64,000 nucleotides of DNA from SVTX01 sp045612105 (lineage in GTDB: Bacteria > Bacillota > Clostridia > Oscillospirales > CAG-272). This document shows positions 35,320 to 43,854 of the stretch, in pieces; positions within the stretch are counted from its first letter, which is position 1, and the number at the start of each line of letters is the position of its first letter. The notes under the pieces are model-generated. The model did not search any database. It had not been told where the DNA came from and saw nothing but the letters and a program-made list of their open reading frames with translations. Location: positions 1-64,000 of the forward strand of contig JAZKYL010000116.1 in NCBI GenBank assembly GCA_045612105.1, in the 5' to 3' direction. Position numbers and translations under genes: made by a program.

Positions 35320-35353
35320 AGCAAAAATCCACCGAAATCGGTGGATTTTTGCT
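35320..35353. terminator. Bidirectional terminator
   Basis: AGCAAAAATCCACCG pairs with CGGTGGATTTTTGCT (15 bp, 4-nt loop) between the two converging genes. It ends inside the stop codon of the minus-strand gene. Confidence 0.9.
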
Positions 35354-36110
35354 ATTTAATGGGTGAATTTTTTGTATCTTTTGAATTGTTTGTTTGATTT
35401 TTCAACCATTCGTTGTAATCTTTTAATTGCTCGGTAATTCTCGAGTTGTAGTGGATCGGTAGGAAAAATATTTTTCGGTTTTTTCTCTCCTCGATGGCAC
35501 GGGTCATAATTTTGCGTAAGCGATCATACCTGATGATGATCTCGTTTTCTTCGGCGAAACGTCTGATCTTCGCAAGAACGTTGCAGGAGTGGAAAACGTC
35601 TACCGAAAAAACTCCGAAGTGGAGACCGATGACGAAGGAGAATGCGAGATTTTCGGAAAGCCATCTGAGGGCATCTAAGACGTTGGGGTGGATGAAAAAG
35701 TAGTAGATCGCGCCAAGGACAGCCCAAAAAGCCGAAAATAACGGACAGATAATGCCGCCAATGTTGCCCCACTCGTTCGAATAGTCCCAAAGGTGAACTT
35801 TTAACAGCTTTATGGAGATAATTCCGGCTAAATATTCGATTGCGGTCATACATATTGCCATTATTAAGAACAAAACCGCCTTGGCGAGCCATCCGTCAAT
35901 GGCAAAATAGCGTTCAAGTCCCGCTAAAAGGTAAAGAAGGCATAGACCGAAGCCGTAGAGGGGCAGCCATGGTCCTGTCAGAAATCCGGGGTTTATCCAG
36001 CGCCGCTCGGGGTTGCTTTTTGAATAAAATCGCCTGAAAAACACCTCAATTAGCCACCCTGCAGAGCTTCCGATGCAAAAAAGAAAGGCAAGAGTTAAAA
36101 AAAGGCTCAT
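35352..36110 (-). CDS. Putative ABC-transporter type IV membrane protein (PF06541-like)
   Basis: A 252-aa membrane protein. The N-terminal region FLFCIGSSAGWLIEVFFRRF followed by WINPGFLTGPWLPLYGFG is the signature of the PF06541 family (annotated as putative ABC transporter permease, CmpB-like). About six helices are predicted, then a basic cytoplasmic tail. The family's biochemical role is not settled despite its name, and no ATPase is next to it here. Confidence 0.75.
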   Translation of the reverse strand: MSLFLTLAFLFCIGSSAGWLIEVFFRRFYSKSNPERRWINPGFLTGPWLPLYGFGLCLLYLLAGLERYFAIDGWLAKAVLFLIMAICMTAIEYLAGIISIKLLKVHLWDYSNEWGNIGGIICPLFSAFWAVLGAIYYFFIHPNVLDALRWLSENLAFSFVIGLHFGVFSVDVFHSCNVLAKIRRFAEENEIIIRYDRLRKIMTRAIEERKNRKIFFLPIHYNSRITEQLKDYNEWLKNQTNNSKDTKNSPIK

Positions 36111-36473
36111 TTTGTTACCTCATTTGCGTATTTTTATTGTTATATATTATACGCAGAAAGATAAACCTTGATTAAAGCCAATTTTAAGTCTGTATAAAGT
36201 TCTTAAATTTTTGTTTGCTGTAATTTTTGACAGCAAAAAGATTTAACTATTTTTGTCTTAAACTACCGCCACGGGAATAAGTTTAACTTAGGTTTTAAAC
36301 AAACCAACCACTTCAAAGGTTTTTGAAGTGGGAGAGGGGCGTTGCACAGACTACGCTAGTGCTGCGAGTTTTGCAAGCAAAACATCGCTACGCTATCGGC
36401 AAAGCCGAATAGCTAGGGGGAGAGAAAACCTTTTTCTAAAAAGGTTTTCTCTCCCCCTAGCAAATATATACAA
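36111..36473. repeat. Gene-free stretch with palindromic repeats
   Basis: No gene is seen. It holds a small hairpin at 36309-36331 (CACTTCAAA/TTTTGAAGTG), several short inverted repeats around 36360-36410, and a perfect 24-bp palindrome with a 2-nt centre at 36412-36461. Confidence 0.6.
36412..36461. terminator. Perfect 24-bp palindrome behind lysK
   Basis: Arms of 24 bp (starting GCTAGGGGGAGAGAAAACC) around CT. It lies 13 bp past the lysK stop codon on the minus strand and may terminate it. Its sequence resembles the aldolase hairpin at 901-951, so the two look like copies of one dispersed palindromic element. Confidence 0.65.
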
Positions 36474-38525
36474 TTAATGAATAGCTGTTCCTTCGGGGAC
36501 CATATCGTCGACGAAGATTACTTTGCAGCCGCAGGCGTTGTTGGTTGCCGCCAGAAGCATACCGTTGCTGGTAACGCCGGTGATGCGGGCGGGCTCAAGG
36601 TTTGCGATAACGATGATCTTCTTGCCGATAAGCTCCTCGGGCTTATAGTCGTGCTTGATGCTGGAAACGATAACTCTCTCCTCGATGCCGTCGTTAAGAG
36701 TCAGCTTGTAGCAGGAGTGAGACTTTCTGATCTCCTGGCACTTGACGATCTTGCAAACTCTCAGGTCGAGCTTTGCAAAGTCGTCCATGGTGACCTTTTC
36801 TTCCTTGATGGGCTCAACGGGGTCGGGCTCGCCGTAAACCTTCTCCTCCACAACGGGGTTGAGAGCCGCCTCTATTTCGGCATTCTTTGCCTTCTCTTCT
36901 TCGGTCTCGCCGTAGGAGAAGTCAAGCAGACCTACGAATCTGTCCTTCTCGATAGCGTAAAGGAAGAGGTAAAGTCTGGGACCCTGCTCCTTGTCGATAA
37001 GAAGCTTGTAGATGGTCTTGAAGAACTTGCCCTGAATTGCCTTAAGCTCTTTCGCGTCGGTTACCTCGGGGTAGATCTCCTTGGGGATAGCGTAAAGCTT
37101 CTGATTGAGCTCGTCGAGAGTGTAGGTGCCATTTGCGATATAGTCGTAAAGAGCTGCGATCGCTGCCTTTTCCTTGTCGTCAAGCTCATTCCAAATCTCA
37201 AAGTTTCTTGTAGCGCGGAGCTTGTTGACCTGATCGGGAGCGCACTGCTCGAGCCAGAACTTCGCTCTATCAAGTCTGTCCTTGAACTGCTCGTACTTGT
37301 AGGGAGTGCCGATCTTCTCAAAAACGGTCTCAAGCATGGGAACGTTGAAGTCAACGATAGAACCGAGCTGAACGAGAAGAGCCATGGGAACGGTGTCTAT
37401 CTTTCTATCGCCGATCATGCAGTTGTGCATTACTGCCGCATTGTATTCAAGAGCCTCGCCGCTGATGTATTCGTTATACATCTTGTCGAACTCGAAATAC
37501 TGACGGAGAATGCCATCGTCGAAGCAGAAGTCAAATGCCTTGGTGGGCTCGGTCTTGGAGTAGAGCCAGAGAATGATCTCAGGCTGATAGAGCTTGAGCA
37601 TGGTATCGGGAGTCAGGTTAAGTCCCGAGGAAGAGGACATCTTGCCCGCAACGCCCTTGATTCCGATGAATTCGTAGCCCTGATAAATGGGCGCGTCGTA
37701 GCCATATATCTTCTTTGCGATGACCTTGGAGTTGTTATATGAGCCTGTGGGTGCGGAGTGATCCTTTCCACCGGGCTCAAAATCGACCTGCTCGTACTTC
37801 CAACGCATTGCCCAGTCGACCTTCCAACCGAGCTTGCAGTTGAAGTTCTCAAGGAAATTAAAGTGACCCTTGTGACCGCAACGGCACTCGAATTCAGCCT
37901 CGGTGCAGTCCTCGTTTACAGAGGTGATGGTGGTAAAGTCGGTGTGGCACTCGGGGCAGAAAATGCTTACGGGATAATACTTTTCTCTCTCCGCGTCGTG
38001 CTCTGCCTTCAGCTCCTCCTCGCTCTTACTCTTGTCCTTGGTCTTGAAGGAGTCGAGAATATCGAATATCTCGCCTCTCATTTTGAGAGCGTGGATCAGA
38101 TCGTCGCGATACTTGCCCGGGCGGTACATATCCGCCTGATAACGGCAGTCAAGCTTGATGCCGAAGGGCTCGATTCCCTTGAGGAACTCTTCCTCAAAGT
38201 GCTTCGCGTAGTTTTCGTGGCATCCCCAAGGATCGGGAATGTCGACGTAGGGGCAACCGATGTATTTGTCATAAGCGTCACCAACAACCGCCTGAACGTT
38301 TGCGGGGATCTTACGGCAACGGTCGAACTCGTCCCAGGAAATGATAAGACGAGCCTTTTTGCCCTTTTTCTCAAGAGCCTTGACTACGAAAAGAGGAGTA
38401 GCTAAGTCTCTGAAGTTACCTATATGAACAGAACCCGAGGGGCTGACACCTGCGGCGCAGACGTATTCTTCCTTATCGGGGTTTCTCTTGATTAATTGCT
38501 CGGCGATTTCTTCTGACCAATGCAT
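36474..38525 (-). CDS. lysK: Class I lysyl-tRNA synthetase with C-terminal tRNA-binding domain
   Basis: A 683-aa class I LysRS, the form typical of archaea and a minority of bacteria. HIGH-type motif is SGSVHIGNFRD near residue 30 and KMSKS-type motif is GKMSSSSG near 285. A four-Cys zinc element (CPEC and CRCGH) lies near 190-220. The core ends about residue 555. Residues 580-683 form an EMAP-II/Trbp111-like OB-fold (FAKLDLRVCKIVKC, then VIVSSIKHDYKPEEL), as at the C terminus of MetRS. This fusion is unusual for class I LysRS. It has its own promoter at 38577-38605 and is preceded by an AraC gene. Confidence 0.93.
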   Translation of the reverse strand: MHWSEEIAEQLIKRNPDKEEYVCAAGVSPSGSVHIGNFRDLATPLFVVKALEKKGKKARLIISWDEFDRCRKIPANVQAVVGDAYDKYIGCPYVDIPDPWGCHENYAKHFEEEFLKGIEPFGIKLDCRYQADMYRPGKYRDDLIHALKMRGEIFDILDSFKTKDKSKSEEELKAEHDAEREKYYPVSIFCPECHTDFTTITSVNEDCTEAEFECRCGHKGHFNFLENFNCKLGWKVDWAMRWKYEQVDFEPGGKDHSAPTGSYNNSKVIAKKIYGYDAPIYQGYEFIGIKGVAGKMSSSSGLNLTPDTMLKLYQPEIILWLYSKTEPTKAFDFCFDDGILRQYFEFDKMYNEYISGEALEYNAAVMHNCMIGDRKIDTVPMALLVQLGSIVDFNVPMLETVFEKIGTPYKYEQFKDRLDRAKFWLEQCAPDQVNKLRATRNFEIWNELDDKEKAAIAALYDYIANGTYTLDELNQKLYAIPKEIYPEVTDAKELKAIQGKFFKTIYKLLIDKEQGPRLYLFLYAIEKDRFVGLLDFSYGETEEEKAKNAEIEAALNPVVEEKVYGEPDPVEPIKEEKVTMDDFAKLDLRVCKIVKCQEIRKSHSCYKLTLNDGIEERVIVSSIKHDYKPEELIGKKIIVIANLEPARITGVTSNGMLLAATNNACGCKVIFVDDMVPEGTAIH

Positions 38526-38576
38526 TTTTATACCATCCTTATACTATTTATAATTCTTTGCAAATTTATTCATTGT

Positions 38577-38605
38577 ATTGTAGCACATTTTTTCGTCTTT
38601 GTCAA
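38577..38605 (-). promoter_or_regulatory. Promoter of lysK
   Basis: On the minus strand TTGACA (38605-38600), 17-bp spacer, TACAAT (38582-38577), about 50 bp upstream of the ATG. No T-box-like leader fits in this space. Confidence 0.85.
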
Positions 38606-38628
38606 TAGCTTGACGAATAAAGACAAGA

Positions 38629-39606
38629 TCAAGGGTAACCGTCGTCACAGACACCGTCGCAGACGTTATCGCAAATGTTATCGCAGACGTCGTTGCAGGC
38701 GGAAAACTCATCGAAGGAGAAGATCACTTCTTCTTCTTCTTTGTGTGGTGTTTCGGGTGCGTTTTCCGTGTCGGGAATCGGGATAGATACGTCAATAGCT
38801 TCGCCTCGGTTGCTTCTGCGGTATTCGGACGGCGACATTCCCATCTGCTTGATAAAGGAGCGATTGAAGGTGCGAAGAGTTCCAAATCCCGAGACGTCAG
38901 ATATCTCGGTTATGCTCATATCGGTGGTGCGGAGAAGTCGGCATGCCCCGGATATGCGCAGAGAGTTGATATAATCGTTGAAACGAATGCCTAATTTATC
39001 CCCGAAAAGGTGAGAAATGTAGTATTTGCTCAGATGTAATTCCTCTTCAAGTATCGCTAAAGACAGATCCTTGGTGAAATTGCCCGAGCAATACTGCACT
39101 ACGGCTCTCATAGCCTGATTTTCGTCGGGCTTTATGCTACGGGTGGGCATCATTTCCAGAATTTCTGCGAAGAAGGAGAGGAAATAACCGTTCATCAAGG
39201 TCTGCTTACTGTTTGCGGGGAAGCTTTCGGCATCTCGCAGAATTTTTATCAAGGACATTAAACGCTGATTATCGCAGGCATGACGGATAACGGGATTTTG
39301 GGGATTCTCTTCGGTAATTCTTTGAGAGATATCGGGGGCTATGTCGGGATTTACTATGAAAAGGTCGTATTTATTTCTACCGACGGCATCCTCAAAGCGG
39401 TGTATTCTGTTGGGGAAGACCACAAGCAGGTCGCCGGTCTGTATCTCGAAGACGTCGGAGTCGATATATGCTTTGGCATAGCCCTCGCGCATATAGACTA
39501 TCTCGACGTGATAGTGCAGGTGGGCGCGGCATTGCAGCGGAGTTATAAGACCTCGGTCATTTCGATAATAAAAATCCCCGGTCTTTTTTTCGTAAATTAC
39601 TTTCAT
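38629..39606 (-). CDS. AraC-family regulator with a Cys-repeat C-terminal tail
   Basis: A 325-aa regulator. The N-terminal cupin includes LHYHVEIVYMREGYAKAYI and IQTGDLLVVFPNRIHRFE. The AraC double helix-turn-helix lies at about 170-265, ending FNRSFIKQMGMSPSEYRRS. It then carries a 60-residue tail rich in Pro/Glu and ending in five Cys spaced every four residues (CNDVCDNICDNVCDGVCDD), encoded by a 12-bp tandem repeat. The tail is not part of the family and may bind metal or sense redox. It lies 18 bp after alr and may be co-transcribed with it. Confidence 0.88.
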   Translation of the reverse strand: MKVIYEKKTGDFYYRNDRGLITPLQCRAHLHYHVEIVYMREGYAKAYIDSDVFEIQTGDLLVVFPNRIHRFEDAVGRNKYDLFIVNPDIAPDISQRITEENPQNPVIRHACDNQRLMSLIKILRDAESFPANSKQTLMNGYFLSFFAEILEMMPTRSIKPDENQAMRAVVQYCSGNFTKDLSLAILEEELHLSKYYISHLFGDKLGIRFNDYINSLRISGACRLLRTTDMSITEISDVSGFGTLRTFNRSFIKQMGMSPSEYRRSNRGEAIDVSIPIPDTENAPETPHKEEEEVIFSFDEFSACNDVCDNICDNVCDGVCDDGYP

Positions 39607-39624
39607 TTGCTTAATCCTCTCTTT

Positions 39625-40824
39625 TCAGGGATCAGTCGTTTTTTTAGCTATTCGCGGAACTCTTCCCGAGATGAGACAGAGCACCTCGTATTCTATGGTT
39701 TTTGCCGATTTTGCAAGATTTGACAGCTCTTCGGGAGCGTTGCCGAATATTGTTATTCTGTCGCCTATGCGGGCAGGAATATCAGTTACGTCAATCATAC
39801 ACTGATCCATGCAGATCCTGCCGATGATGGGAGCTTTGAAGTCGCCGTTTTCGGTATGGACGGTGACGGTTGTACCGCTGTAGGCGCGTAAAAATCCGTC
39901 TGCGTATCCGATGGGCAGGGTGGCGATCATTTTGTTACCGTCCGCGGTGTATCTGCCGCTGTAGCTGACACAATCTCCTTTTGAAAGTGGGTGGATATGC
40001 GAAATTACGGTGTGGAGAGACATAACGGGTTTGGTTTCGGCGATCATTTGATCGGAGGGTCTGACACCGTAGAGCAGGATCCCAAATCTTACTCCGTCAA
40101 GAGCGAATTCGGGGAATCTTACCGCCGCCGCGCTGTTGCAGACGTGACAAAACAGCTTTATGCCGTCTTTTTGTAGGGCATTACGGACGGAAGCAAATCT
40201 TTCAAACTGCGCTTTTGTGTAGCTTTCGGAAGAAAATACCGAGTCGTTGTCCTCGTCGGCTTTGGCAAAGTGAGTAAACATACCTTCTACCGTCAGATAT
40301 GGGCTTTTTGTTAGTCTTTTGACGGCTTCGGCAGCGTTTTTACACTCGTTTTCGTTTCTTGCGCAGATACCTATACGGTTCATTCCCGTGTCAAGAGCGA
40401 TATGTACCCGTACGTTAAGGTTTTCGTGCTTTGCCGCATCCTCAAGAGCGGTTGCGTGTTCTTCGTCTACCACTGTCTGAATGATATTGTATTCGGAGAG
40501 CTGTCTTGCGTATCTTGGGTCGGTGTAGCCCAAGACCAGCACCTCGGACTGCGGAGATTTTATTTCGCAGAGTTTTCTGACCTCGATCGCTTCCTCGATA
40601 CAGGAAACGGCAAAAAAGTCGCAACCCGCCTCAAGCAGGGCGCTGACGCAGAGTGCCGAGGCGTGACCGTAGGAATCTGCTTTGACTACGCAGATGTGTC
40701 GAGTGCCGGGCGTTTTTTCGCAGAGCAGAGCGTAATTATTCATAAGGATTTTTTCATCGATCTCTGCCCAGACCTTATTTCCGGGAAGAAAAGGAATATT
40801 TGAATACAGCCTGAACGATCTCAT
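39625..40824 (-). CDS. alr: Alanine racemase
   Basis: A 399-aa PLP enzyme that interconverts L- and D-alanine for cell-wall synthesis. The PLP lysine lies in VVKADSYGHA near residue 46, the catalytic Tyr in the C-terminal domain (SYSGRYTADGNK, then IGRICMDQCMIDVTDI, the conserved substrate segment). The N-terminal 15 residues precede the usual WAEIDEKILMNNY start. A promoter lies just upstream. The following AraC gene is 18 bp away. Confidence 0.95.
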   Translation of the reverse strand: MRSFRLYSNIPFLPGNKVWAEIDEKILMNNYALLCEKTPGTRHICVVKADSYGHASALCVSALLEAGCDFFAVSCIEEAIEVRKLCEIKSPQSEVLVLGYTDPRYARQLSEYNIIQTVVDEEHATALEDAAKHENLNVRVHIALDTGMNRIGICARNENECKNAAEAVKRLTKSPYLTVEGMFTHFAKADEDNDSVFSSESYTKAQFERFASVRNALQKDGIKLFCHVCNSAAAVRFPEFALDGVRFGILLYGVRPSDQMIAETKPVMSLHTVISHIHPLSKGDCVSYSGRYTADGNKMIATLPIGYADGFLRAYSGTTVTVHTENGDFKAPIIGRICMDQCMIDVTDIPARIGDRITIFGNAPEELSNLAKSAKTIEYEVLCLISGRVPRIAKKTTDP

Positions 40825-40858
40825 AACTGCTCCTTTCCGCGTTTATTATTTCTATAAC

Positions 40859-40887
40859 AGTATATCACAACAGGACAAATATTGCAA
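40859..40887 (-). promoter_or_regulatory. Promoter of alr
   Basis: On the minus strand TTGCAA (40887-40882), 17-bp spacer, TATACT (40864-40859), followed by AAAGGAG before the ATG. Confidence 0.75.
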
Positions 40888-40982
40888 TAGATTTTTAAAT
40901 ATATATTTAAGTTTTTTTGTTTTTCTTCGTGAAAGCTTGGCATATACATTATACGGAATAAAGAAATTTTGCGGGAGGATTT

Positions 40983-41543
40983 ATGTTGAACAGGTTAGTA
41001 TTGAAAAAAGTAAATAAGACCGTTTTTGCGGTTTTTTGCGTTTTGGGAACGGTGATTTTTGCGCTTATAGGGTGTGAAACGTTGACGGATGATATAAAAA
41101 TTCCTCAAAAGCCTTTTTTTGTCGAGGCTTTCGGGGAGGTTGACGGAGAGATGGTAGAGGTAAAGGTATTTTGTGACCCCACGCTGCACTCAACCAAGGA
41201 GATATACAATAAACTGACGGTTACATTTTTTAAACCGGAAAATTTAGATGGAATAACCGTCAGCCTGCGCTCTGACGGTAAAGCGACCGTAAGGCTTAAT
41301 GATATCGAAGAGGAGATGCCGTATTACGGCGGTTTAGCAGAGCCTTATTTGGTGTTTTTGCCGTCGGGTGAATATTCATCGGTGAAAAAGACGGATATAG
41401 GAACCGAGGTGGTTTACGGTGAGGGCGAAGAGCGGTTAGTTTACTTTTTTGGCATTGACGGGCAGCCCAAAAGTATTGAAGGCTGCTTTGAAGGTCACAA
41501 AATACTGCTGAATGTTACAAAAATCTACGAAAACGGCAAATAA
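40983..41543 (+). CDS. Small lipoprotein, unknown
   Basis: A 186-aa protein with a long basic N terminus and lipobox LIGC (Cys31). The mature part of about 155 residues is beta-rich and without known motif. GGGAGG precedes the ATG. The next gene has its own consensus promoter starting 15 bp after this stop codon, so this gene is probably a single unit. Likely surface-exposed; function unknown. Confidence 0.65.
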   Translation: MLNRLVLKKVNKTVFAVFCVLGTVIFALIGCETLTDDIKIPQKPFFVEAFGEVDGEMVEVKVFCDPTLHSTKEIYNKLTVTFFKPENLDGITVSLRSDGKATVRLNDIEEEMPYYGGLAEPYLVFLPSGEYSSVKKTDIGTEVVYGEGEERLVYFFGIDGQPKSIEGCFEGHKILLNVTKIYENGK

Positions 41544-41557
41544 AAGCATTTTGTCCG

Positions 41558-41586
41558 TTGACAATTTGAAAAATATATTGTATAAT
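41558..41586 (+). promoter_or_regulatory. Consensus promoter of the transketolase operon
   Basis: TTGACA (41558-41563), 17-bp spacer, TATAAT (41581-41586): a perfect core about 250 bp upstream of the first transketolase codon, giving a long leader. Confidence 0.9.
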
Positions 41587-41592
41587 ATCATT

Positions 41593-41838
41593 GCAAATAA
41601 TTGTCTTAGGTGAGAGATTTGCCCGAAAACGGGTTTTCGGGTGGTTTTTCGTTTTGTCTCAATCCAAAGGAATGGGCATTAGCGTGAATATTATTTTTCG
41701 GATCAACAGTGAAATCTGCCAAAAGCGGTGAGTTTCACTTCTTGTCTGTGACGTGATTGACGCGCAAGATTTGCCGTGTGGCAAATTCATCGATTACTTA
41801 CTATTTGTGCCGTTGTGAGCGGCGGAATGGAGATTATT
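41593..41838 (+). ncRNA. Long structured 5' leader of the transketolase operon (class unknown)
   Basis: About 245 nt of untranslated leader with at least four possible stems: CCCGAAAAC with GTTTTCGGG (41633-41652), GTGAAA with TTTCAC (about 41709-41738), ATTTGCC with GGCAAAT (about 41769-41786), and GCCG with CGGC (about 41809-41823) just before the ribosome site. No known riboswitch class is recognised. The region could be a regulatory leader or contain a separate small RNA. Confidence 0.45.
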
Positions 41839-42678
41839 ATGGAAGCTTCTAAAATCAAGGAACTGTCACTTCTGGCGGCAAAGATCCGCTTGGGTGTCAT
41901 TGAATCCACTCATGCGGCAGGCGCGGGACATCCCGGCGGCTCGCTCTCTATTGCAGACATTATGTCTTATCTCTATTTTGAAGAGATGAACGTAAATCCC
42001 GAAGACCCTAAGTGGGAGGATCGCGACCGTTTCGTCCTTTCCAAGGGACATACTGCACCCGCGCTTTACAGCGCGCTGGCTCTCAAGGGCTTCTTCCCCT
42101 TCGAGGAGCTTAAAACTCTCCGTCAGCACGACAGCCGTCTTCAGGGTCACCCCGATATGAAGGGTATTCCCGGCGTTGATATGACCACCGGTTCTCTCGG
42201 TCTCGGTATCTCTGCGGCTTGCGGCATGGCGCTTGCAGGAAAGCTTAACAACAAGGATTATAGAGTTTACACCGTTCTTGGCGACGGTGAGAGCGAGGAA
42301 GGTCAGGTCTGGGAGGCTTCTATGTTTGCTAACCATTATAAGCTTGACAATCTTTGCGTAATACTCGACTATAATAAGCTCCAGATCGACGGTCCCGTGG
42401 CTGAAGTTATCGGTCCCGCTCCCTTTGAGAGCAAGCTCGAGGCATTCGGTTACAACGTAATTACTATTGACGGTCACAACTTTGACGAGATCGAGGCGGC
42501 ATTTGCGGCTGCAAAGGCTTGCAAGGGCAGACCTACAGCTATCGTGGCTAATACCACCAAGGGCAAGGGTGTTTCCTTTATGGAGAACAAGGTCAACTGG
42601 CACGGCGCGGCTCCCAAGGATCCCGAGTATGCTATCGCGGTTGAAGAGCTGAATGCACAGATCGGAGGTTTACAGTAA
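41839..42678 (+). CDS. Transketolase, N-terminal (thiamine-diphosphate) subunit
   Basis: A 279-aa half-transketolase. It contains HPGGSLSIADIM and the ThDP/Mg motif GDGESEEGQVWEASMFANHYKLDN. With the next gene it makes the heteromeric enzyme of the non-oxidative pentose phosphate pathway. Start at 41839 (MEASKIKEL) with GGAG upstream; an earlier in-frame ATG lies within the structured leader. The stop overlaps the next ATG by one base. Confidence 0.93.
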   Translation: MEASKIKELSLLAAKIRLGVIESTHAAGAGHPGGSLSIADIMSYLYFEEMNVNPEDPKWEDRDRFVLSKGHTAPALYSALALKGFFPFEELKTLRQHDSRLQGHPDMKGIPGVDMTTGSLGLGISAACGMALAGKLNNKDYRVYTVLGDGESEEGQVWEASMFANHYKLDNLCVILDYNKLQIDGPVAEVIGPAPFESKLEAFGYNVITIDGHNFDEIEAAFAAAKACKGRPTAIVANTTKGKGVSFMENKVNWHGAAPKDPEYAIAVEELNAQIGGLQ

Positions 42679-43610
42679 TGGCAGATAAAATTGCAACAAG
42701 AGAAGCGTACGGTCAGGCTTTGGTCGACCTTGCCGATAAATACGATTACGTGGTGCTTGACGCAGACCTTGCGGAGGCTACCAAGACCATTAAGTTTAAA
42801 AAGGCACATCCCGAAAGATTTTTCGATTGCGGTATTGCCGAGGGTAATATGATTTCCGTTGCGGCGGGTCTTGCAGCGGCAGGTAAGATGGCGTTTGCGT
42901 CCTCCTTCGCTATGTTTGCGGCAGGCAGAGCATTTGAGCAGGTGAGAAACAGTGTTGGTTACCCCCATCTTAACGTAAAGATCGGCGCGACTCACGCAGG
43001 TATTACCGTTGGTGAGGACGGTGCCACACACCAGTGTCTTGAGGATATTGCTCTTATGAGAACTATCCCCGGCATGACCATCATTAACCCCGCAGACGCG
43101 CTTGAGGCAAGAGCGGCAGTTGAGGCTTCTATGGAGACCTACGGCCCCTTCTATATGAGATTTGGCAGATATGCTTGCCCCATCGTTACCGAGGGACACA
43201 AGTTCGAGCTCGGCAAGGGAATGCAGCTCCGCGACGGTAAGGACGTTACTTTGGTTGCTACCGGTTATATGGTTCATCTCGCCCTTGAAGCGGCAGAAAC
43301 ACTTGCTGCTGAAGGCATCGACGCGAGAGTTATCAATATCCACACCATCAAGCCTCTTGACAAGGAGATCATCCTGAAGGCGGCGAAGGAGACCGGTGCG
43401 CTGGTTACCGCAGAGGAGCACAATATCATCGGTGGACTTGGTTCTGCCGTTGCAGAGACCGTTTGCGAGGGCTGTCCCGTTCCTATGCTGAGAGTTGGAG
43501 TTGAGGATAAGTTCGGTAAGTCCGGCAAGGTTCCGCCCCTGCTTGAAGAGTACGGTCTTACCGCGGCTAATATCGCCGACAAGGCAAGAGCGGTCGTTAA
43601 GATGAAGTAA
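42678..43610 (+). CDS. Transketolase, C-terminal subunit
   Basis: A 310-aa pyrimidine-binding plus C-terminal domain half of split transketolase. It carries RFFDCGIAEGNMISVAAGLA with the catalytic Glu that activates thiamine diphosphate, and GATHAGITVGEDGATHQ. It overlaps the first subunit gene by one base, so production is coupled. A terminator follows at 43634-43671. Confidence 0.93.
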   Translation: MADKIATREAYGQALVDLADKYDYVVLDADLAEATKTIKFKKAHPERFFDCGIAEGNMISVAAGLAAAGKMAFASSFAMFAAGRAFEQVRNSVGYPHLNVKIGATHAGITVGEDGATHQCLEDIALMRTIPGMTIINPADALEARAAVEASMETYGPFYMRFGRYACPIVTEGHKFELGKGMQLRDGKDVTLVATGYMVHLALEAAETLAAEGIDARVINIHTIKPLDKEIILKAAKETGALVTAEEHNIIGGLGSAVAETVCEGCPVPMLRVGVEDKFGKSGKVPPLLEEYGLTAANIADKARAVVKMK

Positions 43611-43633
43611 TAAGAAATAATAATATGAATAAC

Positions 43634-43671
43634 AAAAACCGATACTTGTTTTTTGCAGGTATCGGTTTTTT
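43634..43671 (+). terminator. Terminator of the transketolase operon
   Basis: AAAAACCGATAC pairs with GTATCGGTTTTT (12 bp) and runs into T's. Confidence 0.9.
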
Positions 43672-43768
43672 AGATTATATATTGGATTATGATTTATCAA
43701 GCTACACTTTATTTGTCGATATCAGCACTTCATAATTTTAACTAAATATTAACTTTTCTTAAAAAACA

Positions 43769-43797
43769 TTGATTTTTGTCTTTTCATAGTGTATAAT
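43769..43797 (+). promoter_or_regulatory. Promoter of the PlsC-like gene
   Basis: TTGATT (43769-43774), 17-bp spacer, TATAAT (43792-43797), 58 bp upstream of the ATG. Confidence 0.75.
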
Positions 43798-43854
43798 AGA
43801 AAAAGCGCGAGGCTTTTGGCAACATTCGCGCAATTTTTATGAAATGAGATCTAT

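Noticed and set aside
38526..38628. T-box leader for lysK
   Set aside because: Only about 50 nt separate the promoter and the start codon, too short for a T-box.
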